A program made the translations under genes and the position numbers. Positions 10,500 through 19,874 of a stretch of DNA of 64,000 nucleotides are shown here, in pieces. Positions within the stretch are counted from its first letter, which is position 1; every line of letters starts with the position of its first letter. The notes below the pieces were generated by a model. It worked only from the letters and a program-made list of their open reading frames with translations. It was not told the origin of the DNA and ran no database searches. Source of the stretch: Synechococcus sp. CC9902. Its GTDB lineage: Bacteria > Cyanobacteriota > Cyanobacteriia > PCC-6307 > Cyanobiaceae. Location of the stretch: positions 1,116,001 to 1,180,000 of the forward strand of contig NC_007513.1 in NCBI RefSeq assembly GCF_000012505.1, given 5' to 3'.

Positions 10500-10817
10500 A
10501 TGGACTTTGCTCTCCTCCTTTCCACATTCGTCACCGTTTTTCTCGCGGAACTGGGTGACAAAACCCAGCTAGCAACGGTCGCGATCAGTGGCACATCCGA
10601 TCGTCCACTCGCGGTTTTTCTTGGATCGTCTTCCGCTCTTGTTTTGGCGAGTTTGTTGGGAGCGCTTGCTGGTGGTTCTGTCGCCACTGTGATTCCCAGT
10701 GACCTACTGCAACTCGTAGCGTCACTTGGCTTTTTAGTGATCGGATCACGTCTTCTTTGGCCGTTACTGCGAGGTCAAGCGAAAGAGTCAGACGAAACCG
10801 ATCAGTCGAACTCTTAA
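10500..10817 (+). CDS. GDT1/TMEM165 (UPF0016) half-size transporter, second copy (105 aa)
   Basis: Second half-size member with the same ELGDKTQLAT motif in helix 1 and about three helices. It starts 3 bases after the stop of the first copy. The pair probably forms a heterodimer equal to the single-chain six-helix GDT1 proteins, with a likely Mn2+ or Ca2+ export role. The hydrophilic tail QAKESDETDQSNS lacks family similarity. Confidence 0.85.
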   Translation: MDFALLLSTFVTVFLAELGDKTQLATVAISGTSDRPLAVFLGSSSALVLASLLGALAGGSVATVIPSDLLQLVASLGFLVIGSRLLWPLLRGQAKESDETDQSNS

Positions 10818-10913
10818 ACTATCTGTCAGGTGGGGTTCTCTGCAGGCTTGACGGATTTGTCAGCCGCTCCATCTTCCCCCCGGTTCTGTTAACCGGTTTC
10901 TGCCTCTATATCG

Positions 10914-13268
10914 ATGAAATTCACGGTCGCCGATCTACTCGACCAGTTGTCCTCCAGTGATTCGGTTGAGACAGCTGTCGTTGCCAAAATACTGAAGCTG
11001 ACGAATCAATCAGATAAGAAATCTTTGGACATAGCGATTGATGCCCTCTCAAAAATGGGTGTTCTGACTCGCCGCGATGGAGATGTTGTTGCACTTTCTC
11101 GAAACGATGAATTGATTGATGCCCGACTTCGATGTAGCAGTAAGGGATTTTGTTTTGCGATTCGAGACGATGGCGGCGACGATATTTATATCCGAGATCA
11201 TCAACTCAACCATGCCTGGAACGGCGATCGAGTTCTTGTAAGGATTACGCGGGAAGGGGGTCGTCGTCGTTCTCCGGAAGGAGGTGTGCAGTGCATTTTG
11301 GAGCGTTCCACTACTTCACTTCTTGGACAGGTTGAACGTCGAGACGATCAATTGTTTGCTGTTCCACTCGACGATCGGATGCTCACCACCATCCGACTGC
11401 CGGATACAGCGATGGAACATTTGTCGAGTGAAGAGCCCACTGCAGTCGTTGAGGTTCTTGTCGATCGCTATCCAATTGCTCAACATCCGGCCATGGGGCA
11501 AGTGGTTCGTCCGCTTCCTCTGAATGGTGGACCAGCCGCAGATCGCGATCTTCTTTTAACCAAAGCAGGACTTCACCAACGTCCCTCGCCACCCCGTGGC
11601 TCTGGCAAGGCTCCTGCAGCGAAAGGTCGTGTCGACTTCACAGATCAACCCGCTTTGTTGTTGAGAAGTTGGACTGATTCGAGCGCACCTGGGCTTCCCG
11701 CTGTTCATGTGGAAGCGCGTGATGGAGGTTGTCGGCTTTGGTTGCATGCTCCTGCTGTTGCAGAGCGCATCATCGGGAGCAATGCTCTGGACCTCTGGTT
11801 GAGAGAACGGATGGAAGCCCTTTGTCTCGGAGAAAATTGGCAACCATTGCTCCAACCTTCGCTCAACGCCATAACCAACTTCGTACCTGGTGAAGAAGCT
11901 GAAGCCGTAACCGTTCGCATGGATATATCCCAAGAGGGTGAACTAACTGATTGGGAATTCAGTCTTTCAACTATCAAGCCGGCGGCTTTCATTGGGGTTG
12001 CACAACTGAAAGCCCTTGATGAACGCAAACCCAAGTCGCGAAGCATTCCGGCAGCGCTCAAAGGGATCAAAGATCATTTAGGTCAACTTGAGACACTGCG
12101 CTTTTGTGAAAGTTGCTTGAGGAAGAATGAGCAGGCTCAAGGTTTCGTTCAGTTGGACCTATGTCCACCGCAATTAGAAAGCTTGGCTGATCTGCGTTGG
12201 GCAGATCCGATTAGCTTGCGCCATCGCTGGATTGACGCACCAGTTTCTTCAGATCCTCATTCTCTCCTTCAGCCCTTGATTCGCGCTGCAGATCGTGCCT
12301 GGCAACTGCATCGTGAAGCACTGAAACTTCCAGGCATCACTACACACACAGGAGATCCAGATCCATCCCCCCTCACTGATGTAGCCAAAAGTGCAATTGC
12401 ACTTGAATTGCCCTTGGAATTGGATGAGGAAGGGAGCCCTTCTGCGCAGGAGTTAATCGGAGTGTTTAGTGAGTCACCGCATCGAAGGGTGCTCGAACAA
12501 CAACTCAGCCATGCCTTGCCAGCAATCAATTTTGTGGCTGTTGTACCAACGTTTGCACCCCTTGATGCAGAGCAAACTTTGCCTGAAGATTCCTTAGGGG
12601 ATCCTGGTCATGCGCCTGTTGAAATCCTCCAAAAAGTCTCTTCAACGCCATGGTGTTGCGCCACGATGAGTTATGCGCATCTGGTGAATCAACAAATCTT
12701 GGTGTCATTGCTCCAAGACGGTAAAGATCGACCAACAGTGCGCCAAAAAGAGAGATTGATTCTTGGCCGTCAAGGTTGCGAACAAGATCTCAGCTGGGCT
12801 TTATTCACCGGAAGTCAAAACGAAAAACTCAAGTCTTTGGTTAGCGATCGTTTAGTCCAACGGCTGAATGGTCGCCGGCGGCAAGTCTTGGAGCTTGAAA
12901 AAGATCTGTTATCCATGGTTCAGGCCCGCGCTGCTCAGCCTTTGGTGGGATTAACGACTGATGGTCGAATCAGTGGAGTTCAAAGCTATGGATTTTTTGT
13001 CGAAGTTGGTGAAAGTCGTGTGGAAGGTTTGGTGCACGTCAGCTCACTAAACGATGATTGGTATGAATATCGTTCACGACAAAATCGTCTCGTTGGTCGG
13101 AAAAACAAACGCGTCTATCAACTTGGAGATACGGTTCAAGTCCGTGTAATCAAGGTGGATGTTTTACGCAACCAAATTGATCTTGAGGTGGATCCTGTGT
13201 TCTTTGACAAACCAACGGATCAAGGAGAAATTCCTCAATCTGCATCGATCCCATTCGACAATCAATAA
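10914..13268 (+). CDS. zam: Zam, catalytically degenerate RNB-family protein (784 aa)
   Basis: Cyanobacterial member of the RNase II/R family, named for acetazolamide resistance and reported to influence photosynthetic pigment composition. An N-terminal helix-turn-helix and cold-shock-like segment precedes the RNB-like domain (about residues 230-640). A C-terminal S1 domain (GRISGVQSYGFFVEV to about residue 770) follows. Where active enzymes carry the run of metal-binding aspartates, this protein reads LLRSWTDSSAPGLPAV, so nuclease activity is unlikely. A CxxC pair at 398/401 (CESC) and a CC pair (WCCATM) are candidates for the redox-active cysteines described for Zam. Confidence 0.85.
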   Translation: MKFTVADLLDQLSSSDSVETAVVAKILKLTNQSDKKSLDIAIDALSKMGVLTRRDGDVVALSRNDELIDARLRCSSKGFCFAIRDDGGDDIYIRDHQLNHAWNGDRVLVRITREGGRRRSPEGGVQCILERSTTSLLGQVERRDDQLFAVPLDDRMLTTIRLPDTAMEHLSSEEPTAVVEVLVDRYPIAQHPAMGQVVRPLPLNGGPAADRDLLLTKAGLHQRPSPPRGSGKAPAAKGRVDFTDQPALLLRSWTDSSAPGLPAVHVEARDGGCRLWLHAPAVAERIIGSNALDLWLRERMEALCLGENWQPLLQPSLNAITNFVPGEEAEAVTVRMDISQEGELTDWEFSLSTIKPAAFIGVAQLKALDERKPKSRSIPAALKGIKDHLGQLETLRFCESCLRKNEQAQGFVQLDLCPPQLESLADLRWADPISLRHRWIDAPVSSDPHSLLQPLIRAADRAWQLHREALKLPGITTHTGDPDPSPLTDVAKSAIALELPLELDEEGSPSAQELIGVFSESPHRRVLEQQLSHALPAINFVAVVPTFAPLDAEQTLPEDSLGDPGHAPVEILQKVSSTPWCCATMSYAHLVNQQILVSLLQDGKDRPTVRQKERLILGRQGCEQDLSWALFTGSQNEKLKSLVSDRLVQRLNGRRRQVLELEKDLLSMVQARAAQPLVGLTTDGRISGVQSYGFFVEVGESRVEGLVHVSSLNDDWYEYRSRQNRLVGRKNKRVYQLGDTVQVRVIKVDVLRNQIDLEVDPVFFDKPTDQGEIPQSASIPFDNQ

Positions 13269-13271
13269 TCC

Positions 13272-13880
13272 ATGCATCCTTATGTTCTCGCTGTTACTGG
13301 TGCATCAGCACAACCCTTGGCTGAACGAGCGCTTCAGCTCCTCTTGGCGAATGATCGGAAAGTTCATTTAGTGCTAAGTCGCGGAGCGCATGAAGTATTT
13401 CGCGCTGAGCAAGGACTTTCGATCCCAGTCGATCCAGAACAACAAATTCCTTTTTGGAGAGAACGTCTAAAGGTTGAGGATGGCGAGCTCATTTGCCATC
13501 GATGGAATGATCAAAGTTCGTCGATCGCCAGTGGAAGTTACCGAACGAAAGCCATGGTGATTGTTCCTTGCAGCATGGGAACTGTTGGACGAATTAATGC
13601 TGGCATTGCCACAGACTTGATTGAACGATGTGCCGATGTTCATCTCAAAGAACGGCGTCCCCTTGTGATTGCTCCAAGAGAAACTCCTTGGAATTTGATT
13701 CACCTACGCAATCTCACTGCCTTAGCGGAGGCCGGAGCCACGATTGCCCCGCCAACCCCTGCTTGGTACACCCAACCAAAATCGTTGGACGACATGGTGG
13801 ACTTTCTGGTCGTTCGTTTATTTGATGGCCTAGACGAAGACCTGGCTCCACTTCAGCGCTGGACTGGGCCGATTCAATGA
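13272..13880 (+). CDS. ubiX: Flavin prenyltransferase UbiX (202 aa)
   Basis: Makes prenylated FMN, the cofactor of UbiD-type decarboxylases (plastoquinone-type pathways in cyanobacteria). The N-terminal VTGASAQPLAERAL flavin loop, the PCSMGTVGRINAGIATDL segment and ERRPLVIAPRETPWNLIHLRN are all hallmarks of UbiX/Pad1. It starts 3 bases after zam and overlaps the next gene by 4 bases, so it is part of one transcription unit. Confidence 0.92.
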   Translation: MHPYVLAVTGASAQPLAERALQLLLANDRKVHLVLSRGAHEVFRAEQGLSIPVDPEQQIPFWRERLKVEDGELICHRWNDQSSSIASGSYRTKAMVIVPCSMGTVGRINAGIATDLIERCADVHLKERRPLVIAPRETPWNLIHLRNLTALAEAGATIAPPTPAWYTQPKSLDDMVDFLVVRLFDGLDEDLAPLQRWTGPIQ

Positions 13881-14407
13881 AGCTTCTCCAGCGAGTTCTG
13901 CTGATCCCGAGTTTGCTGCCCCTTTTGGTTGTTCTGGTGCTGTCGGCTCTTCACCGTGGTGAACCAACCCGTCTGCATTTATTGGGTTGGTCATCTCCAG
14001 AAGCCCCACTTGGCGTTTGGACTGCTCTTGCTGCAACCGGTTCAGCAGCTCTTGCAGCCTCAAGTGCACTGTTTTTGATGCCATCACAGCAGCCGTTGCG
14101 ACGACGTCTGCATCGGTCTTATGAGCCTCCTGCCCCGTCTAATTGGCAAGAGGATGGCGTTGATCAACAGAATTCCGTTCCCGCTCCGCCCCAACGCGAT
14201 CTGCGCGATCCAGCTCCAACAGTGGCCGTGACCTATCGCATCATCAAACGTGGGGCTCCCCACAAGAAATCTCGAGATTCAGCCGATACGGAATCAGTTC
14301 AAGCCGTTAGAGGGCCTGTTCCCCGAGCTGTTTCCGCCCCACCTGTCCCAGAGTCCTCAGGGAGTGAAGCGTCTGATTGGGGAGACGATCCAAATCGCGG
14401 CTGGTAG
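13877..14407 (+). CDS. Two-helix membrane protein with disordered tail (176 aa)
   Basis: Function unknown. Two hydrophobic segments (about residues 6-25 and 42-65) form an N-terminal hairpin. They are followed by a Pro/Ser/Arg-rich cytoplasmic tail with a small conserved-looking TVAVTYRIIKRG block near residue 115. The layout resembles LapA-domain membrane anchors, but I do not assign it firmly. The ATG overlaps the ubiX stop as ATGA, indicating coupled translation. Confidence 0.75.
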   Translation: MKLLQRVLLIPSLLPLLVVLVLSALHRGEPTRLHLLGWSSPEAPLGVWTALAATGSAALAASSALFLMPSQQPLRRRLHRSYEPPAPSNWQEDGVDQQNSVPAPPQRDLRDPAPTVAVTYRIIKRGAPHKKSRDSADTESVQAVRGPVPRAVSAPPVPESSGSEASDWGDDPNRGW

Positions 14408-14452
14408 ACAGTCAGTGGATCTGCGTACAGTTACCGAAGTGATTGCGATCCG

Positions 14453-14860
14453 GTGAGCGAAGCGCCAGCAAACAAACCAGCTGCCAAGCCAAAACCACCG
14501 AAACCGGAGGACAAACCTTTTCCGGAGTTCATCGACACGTTGTTTTTGCCTGCGGTGGCAAAACAGCTTTTAGAAAATGGCATCACTGCTGATCGTCTCG
14601 AACGCGTTGAAGGTGATCGACCTGTTGTTGGCGGTCGTTGCCCGATGGTTGTGGGCGACCTCCCTGGTGGGCGCAGATTTTGGCTTTGTTTTGCCAAGGA
14701 AGACATCAACAGTGGCAAGGTGATTGCCTTGGCCGATCCAGGCAGTGATCCCACCTTGTTGGAGAGCTTCCTAATCGACGAGAAGCGGATGTCGCTGCCC
14801 TTGCTTGTCTCCCGCCTGTTGCAGCGATTAAACGGGCAGAAATGGTTGGGGAGTAATTAA
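14453..14860 (+). CDS. DUF2996 family protein (135 aa)
   Basis: Cyanobacterial/plastid family of unknown function. A Lys/Pro-rich N-terminus (residues 1-22) precedes the conserved region FPEFIDTLFLPAVAKQL and GRRFWLCFAKEDINSGKV. GTG start at 14453. It lies upstream of acsF on the same strand with a 70-base gap. Confidence 0.8.
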   Translation: MSEAPANKPAAKPKPPKPEDKPFPEFIDTLFLPAVAKQLLENGITADRLERVEGDRPVVGGRCPMVVGDLPGGRRFWLCFAKEDINSGKVIALADPGSDPTLLESFLIDEKRMSLPLLVSRLLQRLNGQKWLGSN

Positions 14861-14930
14861 GCCACAAGTCATGTGCACCCCCTTCATGCGCTGACACGCC
14901 TACATTGGAGAGATCGCGTTATTGGAGCCG

Positions 14931-16010
14931 ATGGTCCCTCCCACCGCAGTGGCTAACCAGACGGCTGAAAGTGCCGTTTCAACAAAGGATCCTGTCAAGG
15001 ACACGATCCTGACGCCACGCTTTTACACGACAGATTTCGAGGCCATGGCGGCCATGGACCTGCGTCCCAACGAAGCGGAATTGGAAGCTATATGTGAAGA
15101 ATTTCGGAAAGATTACAACCGACACCATTTTGTCCGGAATGAGGAATTTGATGGGGCTGCGGACAAACTTGACCCTGAAACGCGAAAAGTATTTGTTGAA
15201 TTCCTTGAGCAAAGTTGCACATCTGAGTTCTCTGGGTTCTTGCTCTACAAAGAATTAAGCCGTCGAATCAAAACAACCAATCCACTGCTGGCTGAATGTT
15301 TTGGTCACATGGCCCGTGATGAAGCCCGCCATGCAGGATTTTTAAATAAATCGATGAGCGATTTTGGAATGCAGCTCGACCTTGGATTCCTAACCGCAAG
15401 CAAGAATTACACCTTCTTTAAACCTAAATTTATCTTTTACGCTACCTATCTATCTGAGAAGATTGGATATTGGCGTTATATCGCTATTTTCCGTCATCTC
15501 GAGAAAAACCCGGATAGCAAAATTTTCCCTATCTTTAATTTCTTCGAAAACTGGTGCCAAGACGAAAATCGTCATGGAGATTTCTTCGATGCCCTGATGA
15601 AGGCTCAACCCGATACTGTTCGTGGCCCCGTTGCCAAGTTGTGGTGCAGATTTTTCTTATTGGCCGTCTTCGCCACGATGTACGTCAGGGACGTTGCACG
15701 AAAGGAGTTTTATGAGTCACTTGGCTTAGACGCAAGGACTTACGACAAAATGGTGATCGAAAAAACGAACGACACATCAGCAAGAGTGTTCCCAGTGGTT
15801 CTTGACGTGAATAACAAGAAGTTTTGGATTCGTCTCGAGCGGTTAGTGAATAACAATGCAGCACTGAATGCTGCCGATGCAAGTGATTCACCAGCACCGA
15901 TCAAATTGATTCGTAAACTCCCCTATTGGGTTGCCAATGGTGCTGAGATGGCAAAGCTCTTCTTGATGCCGGCCATTGATAGTTCCAAATATCAGCCTGC
16001 AGTGCGCTGA
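14931..16010 (+). CDS. acsF: Mg-protoporphyrin IX monomethyl ester aerobic cyclase AcsF (359 aa)
   Basis: O2-dependent cyclase that forms the isocyclic ring E of chlorophyll, acting at the thylakoid membrane. Diiron-site motifs typical of AcsF/CHL27 are present: DEARHAGF (about residue 133) and DENRHGDFF (about residue 213), with an upstream glutamate in SCTSEFSGF. Length and the conserved [19 protein letters not shown] block fit the family. I prefer ATG 14931; TTG 14922 would add three residues. Confidence 0.93.
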   Translation: MVPPTAVANQTAESAVSTKDPVKDTILTPRFYTTDFEAMAAMDLRPNEAELEAICEEFRKDYNRHHFVRNEEFDGAADKLDPETRKVFVEFLEQSCTSEFSGFLLYKELSRRIKTTNPLLAECFGHMARDEARHAGFLNKSMSDFGMQLDLGFLTASKNYTFFKPKFIFYATYLSEKIGYWRYIAIFRHLEKNPDSKIFPIFNFFENWCQDENRHGDFFDALMKAQPDTVRGPVAKLWCRFFLLAVFATMYVRDVARKEFYESLGLDARTYDKMVIEKTNDTSARVFPVVLDVNNKKFWIRLERLVNNNAALNAADASDSPAPIKLIRKLPYWVANGAEMAKLFLMPAIDSSKYQPAVR

Positions 16011-16045
16011 TCTCCACCGTTATTAGGCACCATTACTTCGATCAA

Positions 16046-17458
16046 TTGACTGACGTTTTTTCAAACCACTGGAAGGATCTTCTTGAGACCCTTCTCAACC
16101 GCGGTGCTGGAGCTGGAGCTGATCTCGTTGAAGTGTTTCTTGAACGAACAAATCATGTCGGTGTTTTAGCCGAACAGGATCAAATTACCAGTGTGAATCC
16201 CTCATTCGCCAAGGGTGCAGGATTACGCGTTTTTCGTGGTGGGAGAGATGGATTTGTCAGCACAAATGATTTAACTCAGGACGGATTAACCCGCGCACTC
16301 GATCAAGCCCTTGCCATGCTTGGTCTAGATGTGAACTCCCTCTCCAGCAGTGATGACCGTTTCAATGGTTTGGATTCACTGATCGATCATGGTGTTACCA
16401 AAAACGATTGGCTGAGTCGGTGCCCCACTCTTGTGAGTGCCAGTCAGCGACTCTTAGAAGGAACAAGCGAGCTCGAACGAATCGGGCAACATCTTCAGGT
16501 TCGACGCGGCAGCTACTCGCGGGATTGGCAAGAGGTCTTGGTCGCTGCTTCAGATGGCACGTTTGCTCGTGACATACGACTTCATCAATCCACGGGCCTG
16601 TCAGTATTAGCGGCTGATGGTGATCATCGTTCGAGCGTTGGTCGTCGATACGGCAGCACAGATCGACCCGATGATCTTTTGCAATGGAATGTCGAAACGA
16701 GTGCGGCGGAAGTTTGTGAAAGTGCAGGAACAATGCTGCGCGCTGATTATGTCGACGCTGGGCAAATGCCAGTTGTGTTAGCCAATCGTTTTGGAGGTGT
16801 AATTTTCCATGAAGCTTGTGGGCACTTACTCGAAACCACCCAAATTGAACGGGGCACAACACCGTTTGCTGATCAAGTTGGATCGCTGATCGCACACCCA
16901 TCTGTCACAGCTGTCGACGAGGGCCTGAGCGGAGGAGCATTCGGATCGTTATCGATGGATGACGAAGGCATGGAACCTCAACGCACGGTTTTGATCAAGG
17001 ATGGGATTCTTCAGCGATTCATCAGTGATCGGGCTGGCGAACTTCGCACCGGTCATCAACGAACAGGCAGTGGACGTCGACAAAGCCATGCATTTGCAGC
17101 TGCAAGTCGGATGAGAAACACATTTATTGCCGCTGGTCCTCACAAACCAAAAGATCTGCTTGCTTCTGTCGATCGTGGTTTGTATTGCAAGGCGATGGGC
17201 GGCGGAAGTGTTGGCCCAACAGGTCAATTTAATTTTTCAGTTGAGGAAGGATATCTCATTGAAAATGGCGAACTCACGAAACCTGTGAAAGGAGCAACTC
17301 TTATTGGTGATGCCAAAGAGGTCATGCCGAGAATTTCGATGTGTGCCGATGATCTTGAGTTAGCCGCTGGATTTTGCGGATCTGTAAGCGGAAGTATTTT
17401 CGTCACCGTTGGTCAGCCCCACATCAAAGTGGACTCAATTACTGTTGGAGGACGTTGA
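16046..17458 (+). CDS. tldD: TldD metalloprotease subunit (470 aa)
   Basis: Zinc-dependent subunit of the TldD/TldE peptidase complex. The catalytic motif HEACGH lies at about residue 255, followed by the conserved DEGLSGGAFGSLSMDDEG region. The start is probably TTG at 16046. The partner gene follows 2 bases downstream. In some bacteria TldDE matures modified peptides; no peptide precursor is evident beside it here. Confidence 0.9.
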   Translation: MTDVFSNHWKDLLETLLNRGAGAGADLVEVFLERTNHVGVLAEQDQITSVNPSFAKGAGLRVFRGGRDGFVSTNDLTQDGLTRALDQALAMLGLDVNSLSSSDDRFNGLDSLIDHGVTKNDWLSRCPTLVSASQRLLEGTSELERIGQHLQVRRGSYSRDWQEVLVAASDGTFARDIRLHQSTGLSVLAADGDHRSSVGRRYGSTDRPDDLLQWNVETSAAEVCESAGTMLRADYVDAGQMPVVLANRFGGVIFHEACGHLLETTQIERGTTPFADQVGSLIAHPSVTAVDEGLSGGAFGSLSMDDEGMEPQRTVLIKDGILQRFISDRAGELRTGHQRTGSGRRQSHAFAAASRMRNTFIAAGPHKPKDLLASVDRGLYCKAMGGGSVGPTGQFNFSVEEGYLIENGELTKPVKGATLIGDAKEVMPRISMCADDLELAAGFCGSVSGSIFVTVGQPHIKVDSITVGGR

Positions 17459-17460
17459 TC

Positions 17461-18828
17461 ATGGCAACAAATAACGGTCTTAATGCCTCTGCTCTGCGCG
17501 ACTCATTGCAAAAATTAGCGACTCGTGAAGGGATCAGTTCTTGGGATCTTGGTGCCGCATGTAGTGATGACTGTTCTGTCCAAGTTGATCGCGGTGAAGC
17601 GAAACAACTCAAGGCATCCCAACGATCTTCCATCACCGTGCGTGTATGGAACAACGATGGCCTTGTCGGCATAACCAGTACGACAGATTTGTCTGATGCG
17701 GGTCTTGAACAGGCATTGATCGGAGCCCATGAGGCAAGCCGCTTCGGAAACCCCGATGACATCCCTCATTTTTCACCCCTCGCGAAAGCACCTCTTCCCG
17801 AATTAAATCGTCCTCTTCAAGAGCGACGTGGAATCCTTCCACTTCTCGAGACGCTTCGAGAAGCGGAAGCTGATTTGCTTAGTCGTCATCCGTCGATTCA
17901 AACCGTTCCTTACAACGGTTTGGCTGAATCACTGTCTCAGAGTCTTTATCTGAATAGTGATGGAGCTCTTCGCGAGATGGAGCGCACCCAGGCCAGTTTG
18001 TACCTCTATGCAAGAGCTGAAGAAGCAGGGCGCAAACCTCGTAGCGGGGGGGCGTTACGTGTTGGATTAGGGAGTGCAGGTTTGGATATCGCTGGCTGTA
18101 TTGATGAAGCTGTTGATCGGACGGTTAGTCACCTTGCCTACCAGCCCATCGAGACAGGGACCTACAACGTTTGCTTTACGCCGGAGGCATTTCTATCTCT
18201 AATAGGTGCCTTCAGCAGCATTTTTAATGCGCGATCGGTTCTCGATGGTGTGAGCTTAAGTAAACGAGAGTCGATTGGAGAAACTCTCGCGGTGCCGTTC
18301 TTATCCTTGCATGATGATGGCCTTCATCCAGGTCATATCAGTGCTGCACCATTTGATGGTGAAGGGACGCCAACAAAGAATCTTTGCTTGATTAATCGTG
18401 GCATTTTGAAGAGCTTTCTTCACTCTGAAGCGACGGCACGAGCCTTTCATGTTCAACCCACTGGACATGCTGGCCTCGGTGCGAAAGTATCTGTGGGCCC
18501 CGATTGGTTTGTTCTAGGTACCAGCGAAGGATGTTCCAGTGGTAATACGCTTGATCAATCGACTGAGAAAGATACGTTTGTGTTGATTGAGGATCTTTCG
18601 GCATTGCATGCAGGGGTCAAGGCCACGCAAGGCTCCTTCTCACTCCCATTTGATGGTTGGTTAGTCAAGGGTGGAGAACGCATCTCAGTTGAAGCTGCCA
18701 CTGTTGCAGGTGACATTCGTACCGTTTTAAATTCAATCCTTCACCTTGAATCGAACTGCGAAGTAACTCATCGAGGTATCTCACCTCATGTTTGGGTCGA
18801 AGGATTATCAATCACTGGCGAAGCGTAA
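17461..18828 (+). CDS. tldE: TldE/PmbA subunit (455 aa)
   Basis: Partner of TldD: same fold, but it lacks the HExxxH metal motif, as expected for TldE/PmbA. Conserved blocks include SLYLNSDGALREMERTQ, DGEGTPTKN and the C-terminal WLVKGGERISVEAATVAGD. ATG at 17461 follows the tldD stop by 2 bases. Upstream in-frame codons from 17374 lie inside tldD and are not used. Confidence 0.9.
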   Translation: MATNNGLNASALRDSLQKLATREGISSWDLGAACSDDCSVQVDRGEAKQLKASQRSSITVRVWNNDGLVGITSTTDLSDAGLEQALIGAHEASRFGNPDDIPHFSPLAKAPLPELNRPLQERRGILPLLETLREAEADLLSRHPSIQTVPYNGLAESLSQSLYLNSDGALREMERTQASLYLYARAEEAGRKPRSGGALRVGLGSAGLDIAGCIDEAVDRTVSHLAYQPIETGTYNVCFTPEAFLSLIGAFSSIFNARSVLDGVSLSKRESIGETLAVPFLSLHDDGLHPGHISAAPFDGEGTPTKNLCLINRGILKSFLHSEATARAFHVQPTGHAGLGAKVSVGPDWFVLGTSEGCSSGNTLDQSTEKDTFVLIEDLSALHAGVKATQGSFSLPFDGWLVKGGERISVEAATVAGDIRTVLNSILHLESNCEVTHRGISPHVWVEGLSITGEA

Positions 18829-18846
18829 GATCAACTTTGACTAACA

Positions 18847-19863
18847 ATGAAGATCCTTTATTGGGGTACACCTGAATATGCCGTTCCAACATTACTTGCA
18901 CTACATGCCGCGGGGCATGAAATTGTTGGCGTTGTAACCCAGCCAGATCGAAGACGGGGACGTGGAAAACAATTAATGCCTTCAGCAATCAAAGTCTGTG
19001 CACAATCTCTCGGACTTGCTGTCTTTACCCCAGAAAGAATCAAGACTGACGTTGGCTGTCAAAAAGAACTTGCCGATCTCAATGCAGACGTATCAGTTGT
19101 TGTGGCATTTGGACAAATCCTTCCGAAATCAGTCCTTGAACAACCACCACTCGGTTGCTGGAATGGCCATGGCTCACTTCTGCCACGTTGGAGAGGTGCC
19201 GGTCCAATTCAGTGGGCCTTGTTGGAGGGGGATTCTGAAACAGGAGTAGGAATTATGGCAATGGAAGAAGGATTGGATACAGGACCGGTCCTACTCGAGC
19301 AAAGACTTCCAATTTCCCTGGATCAAAACTCTCATGATCTAGGAGAGAAATTAAGCCAGCTCACAGCGACACTCATGGTGGAGGCGGTGGATTTAATACT
19401 TAAGGCTGGTGTTGGCACTGAGCCTGAACGTTTAGAACGCTTAAATGTCAGATATCAAGGACAAGAAATGAGTTATGCAAGGATGCTCAAAAAAGAAGAT
19501 TTTCAAATCAAATGGGGCGATCCAGCTCTCCGTACGCACAGAAGAGTGATGGGTTTATACCCAAGCGCAATGACAGGTTGGCGTAATAAACGGTTAAAAG
19601 TTCTTGAGACTGAGCCGTTGATTGAACGGCTCAGTGATGAGATCTCAGAGGAGGCCCGTGCTCTGCTGGGACGTTGGCGAACAGGAGAAGATCATCCTGG
19701 CACTGTTTTGGGTTGTATTAATAATGTTGGTATTGTTGTGAGCACAAGTGGTTGTCCAATTCTGATTCGAGAGGCACAGCTGGAAGGCAAAGGACGATGC
19801 CGAGCGCAAGGATTAGTACAACAGTTGGCAGCATCAGTCGGTGATCGATTCCAGTCGTTCTGA
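18847..19863 (+). CDS. fmt: Methionyl-tRNA formyltransferase (338 aa)
   Basis: Formylates initiator Met-tRNA using 10-formyl-THF. The signature HGSLLPRWRGAGPIQWAL near residue 100 and the EEGLDTGPVLL segment are diagnostic, and an Fmt C-terminal domain follows from about residue 205. It starts 18 bases after tldE. It is convergent with the riboflavin-kinase-like gene, 11 bases apart. Confidence 0.95.
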   Translation: MKILYWGTPEYAVPTLLALHAAGHEIVGVVTQPDRRRGRGKQLMPSAIKVCAQSLGLAVFTPERIKTDVGCQKELADLNADVSVVVAFGQILPKSVLEQPPLGCWNGHGSLLPRWRGAGPIQWALLEGDSETGVGIMAMEEGLDTGPVLLEQRLPISLDQNSHDLGEKLSQLTATLMVEAVDLILKAGVGTEPERLERLNVRYQGQEMSYARMLKKEDFQIKWGDPALRTHRRVMGLYPSAMTGWRNKRLKVLETEPLIERLSDEISEEARALLGRWRTGEDHPGTVLGCINNVGIVVSTSGCPILIREAQLEGKGRCRAQGLVQQLAASVGDRFQSF

Positions 19864-19874
19864 CTCTTTAATTT

